Origin: Roridomyces roridus
Lineage: Eukaryota; Basidiomycota; Agaricomycetes; Agaricales; Mycenaceae
DNA length: 64,000 nt
Direction of reading: 5' to 3'
Assembly: GCA_029378245.1 (NCBI GenBank)
Contig: JARKIF010000078.1
Span: 1 to 64,000 of the forward strand
A model generated the notes under the pieces. It was not told where the DNA came from and searched no databases. It saw nothing but the letters and a program-made list of their open reading frames with translations. The first letter of the stretch is position 1. Every line of letters begins with the position of its first letter. A program made the translations under genes and the position numbers. Below are positions 12,507-23,226 of this stretch, piece by piece.

Positions 12507-13728
12507 ATGCAGCAGGAAAGGCCAAAATGGTCCGTACGCAGCATGATAGGTTGGTGGCGTCCGTCTGGCCAAATACTTTTTATCGGGCTGAATCGGGAGT
12601 CAAGCTGGCGCGGGTGGCGGCCTCATCGCCAGTGTGGCGACCTGTCCTCTCGATGTCGTCAAGACTAAGCTGCAGGCGCAGCGGGCGGTTCAAGGACATC
12701 ATACATATGAAGGGATTTTAGGTGAGTTCGGAGCTCTCTCCTCTTTTTTGCGCTCGTTCAACTTGCATTCAACAGATATCGTCAAGTCCATTTTCAGACA
12801 TGATGGCTTACGAGGCTTTTACCGCGGCTTGGGTCCAACAATTTTAGGTTACCTACCGACATGGGCCATTTACTTTTCTGTCTACGATGGAATCAAGACT
12901 GCTTTCGGGGAAGCACCTTTGGGGTCGCAGGAAAGATTATATCCTGCAGCCCAAGTCAAAGGATACCAGCCGGTCATGCGAGAACATCCCTGGTCTCTAC
13001 ACATTCTTTCCGCTATGGTTGCCGGAGCCACAAGCACCATCTGTACAAATCCATTCTGGGTTATTAAAACACGATTCATGGTGCGCTTACTTACTTCTTC
13101 ATCTGGGCGCCGTCTCACCTGTGCCAGACGCAATCAAGAGCAGAAGTCAGATACAGGCACACTTTAGATGCAGCCCTCACAATCTACCGCTCGGAGGGTG
13201 CGAGCGCGTTCTACCGCGGCCTCGTTCCCAGCCTCCTCGGCATCACCCACGTCGCTGTGCAATTTCCGCTATACGAGCAGCTCAAGCTCTGGGCGCGTAC
13301 GTTGTATTTCTTATCTTGAATTGTGTACATGCCGATGTGTGATGCAGAGGCTGGTTCCCAAGCTCCACTGTCCAATCAGTCCATTCTTCTTTGCTCAGCC
13401 GTGGCCAAGATGACGGCGTCTGTGGTCACCTACCCGCACGAGGTCGTGCGCACCCGTATGCAGACCCAACGTCGGCCTTTGGCAGAATCGTCGGACGGCC
13501 TCATCAATCGCATGGACCGTGGGGGTATCGTAGCAACGACCAGGAAACTTGTCTTGACCGAGGGCTGGAGGAGTTTGTACAAAGGATTGTCGGTCAACCT
13601 CTTCCGTACCGTCCCAAACAGTGCGGTCACCATGTTGACGTCAGTCTCCTCTCCATTGCATCTTTTCCATCTGACTCGTTTGCAGATACGAGCTGCTGAT
13701 GAGACACCTCTATCGGACACCTCGTTAA
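12507..13728 (+). CDS. Mitochondrial carrier, NAD+ transporter type (YIA6/YEA6-like)
   Basis: Inner-mitochondrial-membrane solute carrier; closest motif resemblance is to yeast NAD+/pyrimidine-nucleotide carriers. Three carrier repeats are visible: CPLDVVKTKLQAQ with GFYRGLGPTILGYLPTWAIY, then NPFWVIKTRFM with FYRGLVPSLLGITHVAVQFP, then YPHEVVRTRMQTQ with LYKGLSVNLFRTVPNSAVTM. Each has the PxD/ExxK/R signature; the second has W in place of an acidic residue, as in the NAD+ carrier group. The last exon reads YELLMRHLYRTPR, stop 13726-13728. The start is less certain: ATG 12507 followed by a roughly 60 nt intron (GTCCGT...GGGAG) joins in frame to QAGAGGGLIASVATCPLDVV. Identity as a carrier is firm, NAD+ specificity is inference. 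Confidence 0.88.
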
Positions 13729-14172
13729 CATCTTAGATTCATGTTGTACTACGTTATTCGCTTTCCTTATAAAAGCTCTCTTTCTTCAAAAATGTTTTAT
13801 TCATTATGTCCCATAGTAGCGTCCAGCCCAAATGGTAAGATACAAAGGAGTGTGGGACGAGGTGCGCACTGACGCTCGAGTTGGAAAAGGAAGTCTGCAA
13901 GACGCGTGTCAAGAAGAGGTTGTACAGGGGGATGGCAATGACTTGGTAAACGAGCGGGCATGGATAAAGAGCGGATGCGAAGCTAGAGCTCGCCGAAAAC
14001 GACACCTGGTAATATTTCGAGGGTCCGTAGGTGCAAATGTGCGAAGGGGAAGTGAATAAGTAAAACACGGAAAGACTATATAATGTCAAGGAGACAGTAA
14101 AGATACAGACCCGCGACAAACGCAAACCGATGTCAGAAAGGAAGCGAGGACTCGGAGGAGGTTGGAACCTCT
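13729..14172. other. Convergent intergenic region
   Basis: 444 bp between the carrier stop codon and the stop codon of the minus-strand surface protein. Composition is pyrimidine/purine-skewed and a minus-strand open frame runs through it, but that frame lacks an ATG start and has no recognisable domain. It most likely carries the two 3' UTRs. Nothing else was seen. Confidence 0.5.
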
Positions 14173-15462
14173 TCAACGTGGGTGATCATGAATGGTGTCG
14201 CCGCTATCGCTGAGCGTCTCTACCCGCACTCCTCTCGAGGATCCCACGCTCCTGATGTCCCTTCCTTCATCAGCCAACTCCCGTTCAAGAAGTTCATCGT
14301 TCGTCTCGGGGTTATCATTCCCCGGGCTGTCGCCTTCTTCTACCGGTTGGCCTGCAAAGTCAGGTTTCCGCAGAGCTTTCCTGAAGGCGTCGGCCATGAT
14401 AGCGGCGTCTGCTCCCGAAAAAGGCCCTGAATCGCCGGCACTAGCTGCCCGAGAAATCGTCGAAGCTCCGTCTGGCGATACAACACTCGGTGCACCCTGA
14501 CCATGGGACGTGGCGGTGCTCGCATGTCGTCCTGGAACGGCAGCACCGGCGAGGAGCGGGGAACCCACGGACTGGCCGGTGTTGGCCATCATCGGCGAAT
14601 TGGATCCCATCGAGTGCCGGTTGGAATCCAGGGCATTCCGTCGGCGTATCCTCCGCATGATGAAGAATGCCAGGACACATGTCGTGGCAATTGCGAGGAA
14701 ACCAAGGACAACGATGACCGCGATTGCCCAGTGCGGGAAGTTGGAGCCACTACCGTTGGTTTGGACTCCACCTGTGCTTGCGGAACCAGGCACGCCAGAG
14801 GAGGAACGTCCAGATCCAGGCAACGTGGGGCCGACAGTGGTGAGCGACGTCACTGAGGGAGCCGCAGCAGTTGCCGATGCCGACGCAGCGGCTGCCGACG
14901 TTGAAGCCATCGCGGCAAGGACAGAGTCGGCGAACGTCGTCTCTGTGGATCGGCGTCAGAGCTGAGATTAGAAAAGTAGCAAAGACACTCACGGACGGCA
15001 CTGAACGTTGATTGAGGTTTCTGGGAGCCATCGAGCGGTTCATCATTCCGCGACATGATCCAGAAGAACGGATACGAGATATTGGTGCCATCCCAGTTGG
15101 TACCTCGGTCGCCCCACCAGGAGTCGTTGACCTGGGCCGTGATGTAGCCGGAGCGGCCCTTGGGGTTGGTAACGTTGGGATAGAAGAGGATTTGTTCGAG
15201 CGAGTCGCCGTGGAAGAGGTATATGTTGACTTTCTCCGTCTGCGTGAATGCTGGAAGGTTCGAGTTCCAGACGAAGGCGGCCCATTGGTGCTGGGGTATT
15301 AGAGTGTTGGCATTGGGAAAGCACGATACGACGTCATTGCCAGAGCCGATCTCGCAGGTGGTTTTGGCCTTGTCTGAGGCCGTTTAGAACATGCCGGGAT
15401 GGAGGAGAAGGGTGGGTGTGCTCACCAACGTCGCCCTGGTCGGTAACAGTCTGTCTGGCCAT
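14173..15462 (-). CDS. Single-pass surface membrane protein with Ser/Ala/Thr-rich stalk
   Basis: A predicted plasma-membrane protein with an extracellular N-terminal domain, containing VVSCFPNANTLIPQHQWAAF, KVNIYLFHGDSLEQILFYPN and the Trp/Asn-rich WWGDRGTNWDGTNISYPFFW. Then come an Ala/Ser/Thr stalk, one transmembrane helix (HWAIAVIVVLGFLAIATTCV) flanked by RRIRRR, and a Ser-rich cytosolic tail. This layout is common for uncharacterised Agaricomycete proteins; no function is assigned. The ATG at 15462 (MARQTVTDQGD) lacks a signal peptide. An upstream stretch near 15729-15800 encodes LCFLALSLLAVARPATPFSL followed by a donor (GTACTG) that splices in frame onto QTVTDQGD, which would supply a signal sequence, but no clean ATG was found for it. 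The true 5' end is therefore unresolved. Confidence 0.6.
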
Positions 15463-16043
15463 TATTTTTGAAGTGCTTCCACCACGCGGCTGGAGAGGAG
15501 GGTGTAGGGTACGCCTCCGCTTGAACGACCGGGCAGTGGTCTCGGGAGCAGGAGTCTGCTCCGGCCAAAGGTTGTTTTGGGAAGGAGTCGCAGACATGGG
15601 ATGGCTGTGGATTTCTAGCAGGTGCTCGTGAGGGTGGGAGTGGAGTGAAATTAGAGGTAGGGATGGATGGTCATAATCCGGGCCTCCTGGACGGAATTAA
15701 GGTAGGTGCAGGGACCAGTACCTTGCTGGCAGCGAGAACGGGGTCGCGGGTCGGGCGACGGCGAGGAGACTGAGAGCAAGAAAGCACAAACAGCAACTAA
15801 CAACACCCGGAGATATTTCTTTTCCTTATTATTTTGGTTGACGACGAAATACATATTCTTTGCTCTAACGTCGTCTAGTGCTCAGCGAGGTTGCGCAGCA
15901 CACTCGATGTAAAAAGGCGCTCGAAAAAATTGCAAAAGATGCCAATTGGGACTAGGCCCATCATAGCTCTCCATCTGACTGTCCCGGTGGCTTTTCATTA
16001 AGTGCACGGCCGGAGGCCGCAGAAGGCAGCGAGAACCCACCTC
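15463..16043. other. Divergent intergenic region with possible extra 5' exon of the surface protein
   Basis: 581 bp between the surface protein and the Pex8-like gene. It contains the signal-peptide-like coding stretch described for the minus-strand gene (about 15729-15800). Otherwise no independent gene, RNA or repeat was recognised. Both neighbouring promoters must lie here. Confidence 0.4.
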
Positions 16044-18308
16044 ATGGCCAACGCCGGCTACACCAACTTGTTGGCGCATCTTCACAATCCATCGACATCT
16101 CTCCCCCTGTTGACAATCCAATCCGCTCTTGCACATCACCTTGCCAAGCTCTCCCCCCTCCCGACGCCTCTGGCTGCGATAGCCGTGTCTTCGCCGCTTT
16201 TCTCGGTCCATCCGTTCTCTCACCCAAAGCTCCAGGCTTTGTCCACCGCGTTCCGACATGCGACGCATCTGAAATATCGAGACTGCAAGGACAGCAATCT
16301 AGGCACTTCGGTGTTTGCGAGGAGCACCAAAACGCGTGTCAAACAGTGGGCAAACGCCGTTCTGAAAGGAATCAAAGGCGGACACCCTGTCCTTAGATTG
16401 GCTTGCTGTGGTGGTCTTTTGGCTGGGCTGGACGATATCAAGGCTGCAGAGCATCTGGATATTCCGCGGTCACCGCTCGAAGATGAGACGGTCATCTCCG
16501 TGGCCGAGTCCATGGACCTTTATTCGCGCATTGCTTCGGAATGGGAGGCCGAGTTTCGCCCAGTGGGAGATGGTGAGTGCCATTTGCTCCGAAGAACAAG
16601 AAACTAATTTCTCTCAGTCGATACTATGACCCTGGCGCTCATACTCGCGTCCCAGTCCCTGGTGTTGGTTGCTCCGGGGAAACTAGGGGCTCTCCCTTTA
16701 GCCGTTCTCACCGAACTCCTCACACGCACCATCGTGACCACCTTTGCCTCTGGGTCGTTCCTGTCCCCCGCAAGTACCTTTTCCCAGTCGATATATTCGT
16801 TCTGATCCGTCTTGCAGTCGTCATCATCCACTTTGAGTGCAACCGATGCATCTCCTCTCATGGAATTTATAGCACAGATGTCAAAGTTGACTGCCCTGAG
16901 TGTTTCCGTGCTTTGCGAGACCCGGCCAGCCGAGGGCATGGCTGCTGCTGCCGCGACTTTGCAGACTCTTCGTCCGGTTTCAAAAAGACTGGAAACGGAC
17001 TGGAGTCGGAACCCTCTCGCCGAGGTCTCTCCAGATCACGAGGCTCTGGTTTGGAAGACGCTCAAGACACTCTTGTTCGCGAATATCATGATCTCGGATG
17101 CCATCCTCTCCGCGTCCATCTTTATTCCCCCGCCGATATATGCCACAACACATGATCTCAGACCGTCTGGCTTCGCCCTGATAGTACTGCACACGCTCTC
17201 GGACTTGTCGTTTGTCGTATCCCAATTCGGTGGTGTGACGACCACTGCGTCGCCGGGATTCGTAGAGCTGAAGAAGACATTTTACCTGGCTCTGGATATC
17301 CTTTCGAAAAACGCCGAGGAAAGTGATACCTTCGTGCGCGAATTGTGTGTTTCTGTTCAGGATTGGAAAAGTCGCGGAAATCAAGAGTCTGGTATGTCGC
17401 AATGTTCGCGTATCTTTCAAATTACTCACCAATTCCAGATGTACAGGCTAAATTGGCCTACGCGCTAACATCTATTGAACAACTCGTCCCTGTGTTGAGC
17501 GTCGACTGTATCCAGTCTTGTGCCTTACCTCTGGCGCTTCCGTGCGTGTCTCTGTGGTATTTTGACCATCGTTCTTAATACCCTCTCAGGCATTTATCCG
17601 ACCCTGCGCATCGCGAGACGTATGAATCCAGTCACTCGGTGGTTTTGGCCATATTTGCCTCGCATGCCGACCACCATGCCACGAAGAGCGATGCCTCAGA
17701 TGGGCCCAGCTTCACCGAACGGCTCGTGCCTTTCTACGCCCATTGTCTTATGGAGGTGCGGTACTCTAGTTCTCAATCGACTGTTTCTTATTGATTTACA
17801 GAACTCCATCGACGGCAGGCTGAACACCCCGCAGCTCCGACTAGCATTCGCTTCGCTCGTGAGGAGTGCTAGCACTAGTGCCCACCGTGGTGGTGATCTC
17901 ATCGACAGCAACTACACCCTGGCGTGGTACTGCGTTGACGCACTCCTGGACATTAGTGATCATCTGTCAGACCAGGAGGCGGAGAGACTACATCGACTAC
18001 GCCTAACGCTCATTTCCGCGGTGCCTTCGCTTCCTCTTAAGCTCCTTCCGCCGGTGCTAGAGGTGATTCGGACCTTCCTCGTTGCCGACGGTTCACAGCC
18101 GGACAAGCTACAAGAGCTTGTTGATGCGACGTTTGAAGAGATCTCTCAGAGGGTCGGCGATGTCGAGAAGCAGTATGCGCTGCGGTGGTGGGCTTCCTTT
18201 TTGAGGGGAGAAGAGAGTGCAGGGGATTTTCCCAGAAGGAGGGCGCGGGGGTACGAGTCGTACGGGTGGGACATGTATGGGGACAGGGACTTTGGATCAG
18301 CGTCCTAG
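16044..18308 (+). CDS. PEX8: Peroxin-8-like protein
   Basis: Resembles fungal Pex8, a peroxisomal protein bridging docking and RING complexes during matrix-protein import. It is an alpha-helical protein with no other domain. Features matching the general Pex8 pattern are the segment SSHSVVLAIFASHADHH, followed after a short gap by LVPFYAHCLM, NTPQLRLAFASLVRSAS, and the final QYALRWWASFLRGE block. The start is ATG 16044 (MANAGYTNLLAHL); upstream in-frame codons have no ATG. One intron (16770-16817) appears to use a GC-AG boundary (donor GCAAGT), since only this keeps FLSP joined in frame to SSSSTLSATDA. The protein ends DFGSAS, so no SKL-type PTS1 is visible. Assignment rests on remembered similarity and is moderate. 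Confidence 0.55.
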
Positions 18309-18968
18309 TAGTACTGTCGCTGAACAAACATCCATTACCTGTTCAAGGCTTACACACCCCTCGTCGCTCTTCCCAGTTCTTGAGCTCGGCCCCTAATTCG
18401 CGCATTGCATACTCGCCGAAAATGGATTCCAACGGTGTCCGCTTCCACCGTGGCGCTTGTATTCTACCCCTTCGGGAACCCTGCAACACCGTGCATCCCG
18501 GATTTTCACCCACGCCCATCTGCGAACATCATTCAAGGCTCTTCTTGGGTTCCAAGTCTCACATGGCGGTGGGCAACTTGTTCGCCGAATGGACTCGAAC
18601 CCCGCATTTCAGCAGATTTCAGCATGACTGCAAACATTCTGGAGGCCGATTTTGTTCGCAATGCGCATCACCGCGACCGCTTAGATTACTCTGCCACATG
18701 GTAAAGAAGATGAGATCGATGAGAGGACAGGGCGCAATACACGAATAAGGACACCGGTTCCTCAGCGGGCTTGAACAAGTCTTGAAGACATTCCAGCTCC
18801 TTCCTCAACTGTCCGCCTTTTTGCTGATCTCTCCCAAAGAAAGACCTGCGTGGGTAGAGCGTGTGGGACTTCCCAAAAAGGTACGGATAGAACCAAGAGT
18901 GACTGATAGGCATCTTTGGGCTCTTCTATAAATCGGAGTCATCCAGAACGATCGGCCGGTTCTTTGCA
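18309..18968. other. Intergenic region with TATA box of the first phosphatase gene
   Basis: 660 bp without a supported gene. A plus-strand open frame from ATG 18421 would give about 109 residues but shows no domain, no intron structure and no known composition. A TATAAAT at 18927-18933 lies 42 bp before the next start codon and is a plausible core promoter element. Confidence 0.45.
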
Positions 18969-20742
18969 TGGCTGCCTCCAACGACACGGTTCTTGGTGTC
19001 CTCGTCTTCACCAGGTATTTATACGAGACTTTGAACAACGCGTAGGCTGACATCTGGCCCAGACACGGTGATCGCCAAGGTCGGTATCACATGCTGCAAG
19101 TCGTTCGCCATTTACACTCTTCTTGCAGGGTTTTATCAGGACCCCACGAGTTATACCACTACCACGCCAACCATTATCACTCCATTGGGAACAGTGAGCC
19201 GTTACGAATTATCCGATTCAGAATACTTGAATAATCGTTACAGGCGCAAGAATTCCAGCTGGGTCAGCTCTTACGGTCGACGTATTTCAACGCGTCGAGT
19301 CCGTCTTTTGTATCTGGAGTCAATGGTACCTTGGTCAACCAGACACAGATCGTGAGTACCTGAACCATTTGGCTGCTACTTGCCTGATGGTATATTAGCA
19401 CGTCCGCGCGGATGCGGGTGGCGAGCTTGGTGAGATATAATCTTGTATAAACAGACATTATAAGATTGAACACTCATTTAGGTGTGATATACGACTCTGC
19501 TGTGGCCCTTCTTCAGGGTCTTTTCCCTGCCAACGCGGATTACAAGTCGGCTCTTGCCAATGGGACTACAGTTGAAGGGGCATTGGCAGGCTATCAAGTG
19601 AGTCTTCCGGCCTTTGAATCCACCAGTTTCTAAATCTTAGCTAGTATGTCCCCAGTGAGTACGACCTATCTTCCCTTTACTTCGTTTGCCAATTCACCCA
19701 GTCGAGTCCGTTGAACCTACCAACGATGTTTCTCTGGAGGGATACACGAGTTGCAATGTAGGAGGCTTTTTTAACGCTTGGTTGCGACTGACACACTGCA
19801 GCCTTTCAATGATTGGACCAACGCATTCTACACCACGCCAGAATTCCTCCAAAAAGCGAACGACAGTGCACATTTCTTGACTCTGCTCCCTCCGTTCCTC
19901 GATAATCGGCCGGTCACACTCCAGAATATATACAATATCTTTGATTTCATGCTGGTGAATTCGGTTCACAATTCCGATTTCGCCAAAGCTCTTCCCCCAA
20001 CGTTCCTGGAGCAAGCGCGGGCCCTGGCAAACTTTCACGAATACGGTATCTTCACTTCCCCGCAGCTGAACGGCATTGGAAACATTGCTGGGCGTACCAT
20101 CCTGCCCGTCATGATTCAAGAACTGCAATCCATCGCCGACCCGACGAATCCCCTCAAGCTGGCATATCAATCACTTGCCTACAAACCCTTCATGAGCCTT
20201 TTCAATATGACGGGAGCCGCACAGCAAAGTCCGCAGCTTGCTGGCATCGTGAACTATGCCGCGGCTGTGGCACTCGAAGTCCGCGAACCCTCTGGTGGAG
20301 GCAGCGCCGTGCTGCGTCTCCGATTCAAAAATGGGACAGACGACCAGTTTACGACCTACAATTTCCTGGGGCAAACGGGCGACGTTCCGTTGCAGAGTTT
20401 CATCGATTTTGTCAATGTGAGCGCCTTCTGAAAAGAAAGAAGATCCCACTGACAACGAATCTACAGCCTGCCCTCATTAATTCCACGGCTGATTGGTGTA
20501 CGGTGTGCAACAACACGCAGGACCGCGGGTGTGGAGCGATAGCGGCAGCAGCGGCACAGGCCAACGCTGCGGCAATCAACGGCATTGGACATCATCACCA
20601 GCGGATCAGCCCCGTCGGTGCGGGATTCCTCGGTGCGGGGTTGACTATCGCAGTGATGCTGGGGATGTTTGGGGTCCTTACCTTCTTGGGTTTGATTACG
20701 CTGGGGAAGGGGCCTTCGAAAGCTCGTAGTGCCAAGGCTTGA
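18969..20742 (+). CDS. RHG-motif histidine-phosphatase-like membrane protein, paralog 1
   Basis: Member of the histidine acid phosphatase/phosphoglycerate mutase superfamily. It starts MAASNDTVLGVLVFTR at ATG 18969; the next exon supplies the HGDRQ residues so that the catalytic RHG motif is intact, followed by FYQDPTSYTTTTPTIITP. Later landmarks are FLQKANDSAHFLTLLPPFL and QLNGIGNIAGRTILPVM. The expected HD proton-donor motif is not evident: the corresponding region reads SLAYKPFMSLFNMTGAAQQ. A Cys motif, CTVCNNTQDRGCG, precedes a C-terminal transmembrane helix (FLGAGLTIAVMLGMFGVLTF) and a short basic tail ending ARSAKA. No N-terminal signal peptide is obvious. Ten or so small introns. Catalytic competence is uncertain. 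A diverged tandem relative lies 2.5 kb downstream on the same strand. Confidence 0.82.
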
Positions 20743-20780
20743 ATGATTGAAAGTAGACTAGTTGTCTTGTATGATATTTG

Positions 20781-21216
20781 ATGAAGCCGTTGGATGCCGC
20801 ACTTGCCGAAGTTTCCCTGATCGACCTTTGCATCCTTCCCAAATGTAAGTATACCGGTCGCGATTCACTCCTTGCGGACTCCTGCAGAAAGCTCAGCGTT
20901 CCCTGAAGCATACATCCCAGCATCGCACCATGCGCTCCGGGCACACTTGTCTCGAGTACTTTCGCCTAAGCTCCCCAATCTACGACCCGAACATCTTGAA
21001 TCAGTTGGACGGTAGGGTACAGTCCCCCGGAACCTCCGCCATTCACTTTCCAGGGCTTCGTCAAGCTGCAACGAAGGATAGAGAAGTACGACGTCTCAAA
21101 AGGTCTGGGTCAACGAGATCATGCACGCCAAGTTCGCGCATGACCTCCGTTGGCGCCGCCGAAAGACGGCTGATACAAAACACGCAGGCGCGACGTTGAA
21201 GAGGAAGATCTTGTAA
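20781..21216 (+). pseudogene. Possible decayed gene remnant
   Basis: Plus-strand exon-like pieces. ATG 20781 encodes MKPLDAALAEVSLIDLCILP, then there is a consensus intron (GTAAGT at 20845 to CCTGCAG at 20887). The next block reads SSAFPEAYIPASHHALRAHL and onward to LPNLRPEHLESVGR. A distal piece reads VWVNEIMHAKFAHDLRWRRR and ends at TAA 21214. Splicing the first intron creates a TAA at the junction, and the later pieces do not join in one frame, so I treat it as debris of a former gene. A segment related to the IPASHHALRAH block recurs near 22312-22372. No function can be suggested. Confidence 0.3.
20918..20980 (+). repeat. Imperfect 60-bp direct repeat, copy 1
   Basis: The stretch starting CAGCATCGCACCATGCGCTC is matched by 22312-22372 with a few substitutions and at least one 1-nt length difference. 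In copy 1 it encodes IPASHHALRAHLSRVLSPK in the plus frame; copy 2 encodes IPASHHALQAH and then shifts frame. This points to a duplicated gene fragment rather than a regulatory repeat. Confidence 0.5.
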
Positions 21217-21565
21217 GAGTGAGCAGCAAGAAAGAATTCAATTTTCATCTCATTAGAAACATGTAAAGTAAATAATTTCTGGTGGGATCTACGGAGGCAT
21301 CAGCGAAGCCCGACTCTTGGAGATGAATCACCGACCGTCTACAGGCGAAAGTACATTCTTCTCAACCTTATTCTTCCTCATCCCGGCCCCTTCCACTCGA
21401 TACGCGTGTTTCAATGTTTTCCACAGGCGGGCTGCAGTCAAAGTAGGTGCAAGGGGTCACCGTTGCATAAATTATGAGAATTCCGGGGCCGGGGCCGATC
21501 TGTGCTGCTAGCGGGACGTATCAGCGCCATCGTGCATCCATCCTGTTAAGAAACACACGTCGGGT

Positions 21566-22118
21566 TCATCTGCGGTACACCGCGACACTATGCTGGCTCG
21601 TCAAATATTCAGGAGCGGTCTTCAAATTCTCTGGCAGTATCGGATGGTCAGCGCCCGAGCTGTACTAGAAGGAGATGTGATCGTTAGTGATGGCTCCCAG
21701 AAAGTCCCTTGTCTTCTCACAGCCTGAGGGACGTGCGCATCACAGCTCTGCAGACAATATTCAGCTTGAAAATGAATGAAAGACATACTCCATATTCTCA
21801 TGACCCTTGGGTAGGTATCCTTGAAATACGCGGACTTCATCGTTCAGCAGATCTTGAGTGGCACCGTCAGGCTTGGCCCGGATGTAGTTGAACCAGTGCG
21901 AAATGAAGATGGGGGTTTCACGAATCTCGTCGGGAGTGACCGTTGACGCCGAACTGGCAACCTGGTCCAATATTGCATTCTCTGGTGCATTCAGGAATAG
22001 CCTGGAAGGTTACCAGGTATAGCTCTGGAACACGCAAATGGTTGTGTATCTCGAGAACGAGCTGGTGTATAGGGAGTCGGTGCTTGTAGTTTTCTGCCGC
22101 TTTTGGCGGCTCGGTCCA
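21566..22118 (-). CDS. Small uncharacterised gene, 5' end undefined
   Basis: Three minus-strand blocks splice in frame with consensus introns. The first reads ENYKHRLPIHQLVLEIHNHL and ends RVPELYL. Intron 21962-22013 (GTAACC...CAG) joins it to VASSASTVTPDEIRETPIFI, SHWFNYIRAKPDGATQDLL and PKGHENME. Intron 21665-21788 (donor GTATGT) joins that to YSSGADHPILPENLKTAPEY and a tail ending HSVAVYRR, stop 21566-21568. The total visible length is roughly 125 residues. The 5' end is not resolved: the first block is open only to about 22118 and has no in-frame ATG, so an upstream exon is missing or the gene is truncated. I do not recognise the family. Two conserved-looking introns argue that it is, or recently was, a real gene. 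Confidence 0.45.
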
Positions 22119-23226
22119 TCATGATGATGGTATGATTTGATCCGTGGGATCAACATCTTGCTTTCAACCAACTTGCTTTCAACACCTCGTCTGCTCAGCA
22201 CAAACTTCTATTCTACATGAAGATTATCCTTCATGTGGCAGATTCCAAAAGCACATACCGCTCAGGGTCTCTGACCGCTGCTGCCTTACGGAGCGCTTAT
22301 TAACGTTTATTCCAGCATCGCACCATGCGCTACAGGCACACTGTCTCGCGTACATTCGCCCAAGCTTGGCCTCTTCAAGCTAATCCAATCCCCACTGGGT
22401 AAATTATGCATATGGCGACACTCTTTCAAGCTGTCTGTTTTCGCGCCATGGCCCGGCCGGCGCTTCACAGGGTCTGCAACTTTTTGTTTCGCGAAGCGGA
22501 GCAAAAATGGAAAGTATTAGATTCCACATTCGGCTTGAACGGGTGCTATGCCGCAATTGGGTACCCAGTTCCTCGACTGGGACACCGGTTAATCCAAGAA
22601 GTGAACTACTGCCGCGGATCCAGGAACTACACGCTCGGGCGGGATAACCGTCTCAATTGACTTTTTGGCACTCTCGGAAGCGCGACATTACAAGTTGTTC
22701 CAAAGTTGTTCAAACGTTCGAGACGGATCTGATAACCATCTAGTTGGACTTGGCGAGCCTGGACCGGCCAGCGCAGTAAAGTCATTCGTACCTCGCTCTT
22801 TGGTGAGCACGGTTTGGCCTGGCCTGGCTTCGGGCCCCGTGAAATTAGGTCTGTCTCGACCGACATTCACACGCGAATATTTTTCTGCGGCAAGAGATTC
22901 AACGGTTGGCGCAACACATCGTTCAGCAATACTTTCCGCCCCCTCCGTATTGGTTTTCAACGTATCCCACCTCACCCGGGCCGACGGGGGTTTCTTAATC
23001 TCTTCATTCTCAAATAACCACGGTGACGTCTTCCCGCCAGACTACGACGTCCACTTGACATCTGCTGAACGGTAGAATGCTGGGATCAGTCGCCCCTGGC
23101 GCTAGAGTCAGACTGAGGCACATCTCCAAAAAGAATGAATGCCGTTGCTCATCACATGGCAGTTGAACTGCAGGCCTATAAAGCGGCGCAAGAAACGACT
23201 CAAGTCCTCATCCTCCCGGAACCAAC
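22119..23226. other. Intergenic region with repeat copy 2 and a TATA box
   Basis: About 1.1 kb between the small unknown gene and the second phosphatase paralog. It contains the second copy of the IPASHHAL-coding repeat (22312-22372), frame-broken here. A TATAAAG at 23177-23183 lies 50 bp before the next ATG, mirroring the layout of paralog 1. Scattered open frames have no intron structure or known motif. Confidence 0.45.
22312..22372 (+). repeat. Imperfect 60-bp direct repeat, copy 2
   Basis: Related to 20918-20980 (shared core GCATCGCACCATGCGCT). A single-base loss relative to copy 1 breaks the shared reading frame, consistent with a non-functional fragment. Confidence 0.5.

Noticed and set aside
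13754..14176. Minus-strand hydrophobic open frame of about 140 codons
   Set aside because: Lacks an ATG start and lies in the convergent 3' region between two well-supported genes.
18560..18680. tRNA-like B-box word GGTTCGAGTCC on the minus strand
   Set aside because: No matching A box, acceptor stem or T stem could be paired around it; the flanking bases do not fold into a cloverleaf.
18421..18747. Plus-strand open frame of 109 codons starting MDSNGVRFHRGACILPL
   Set aside because: No domain, no introns, and it overlaps the upstream region of the phosphatase gene; it looks like a chance frame.
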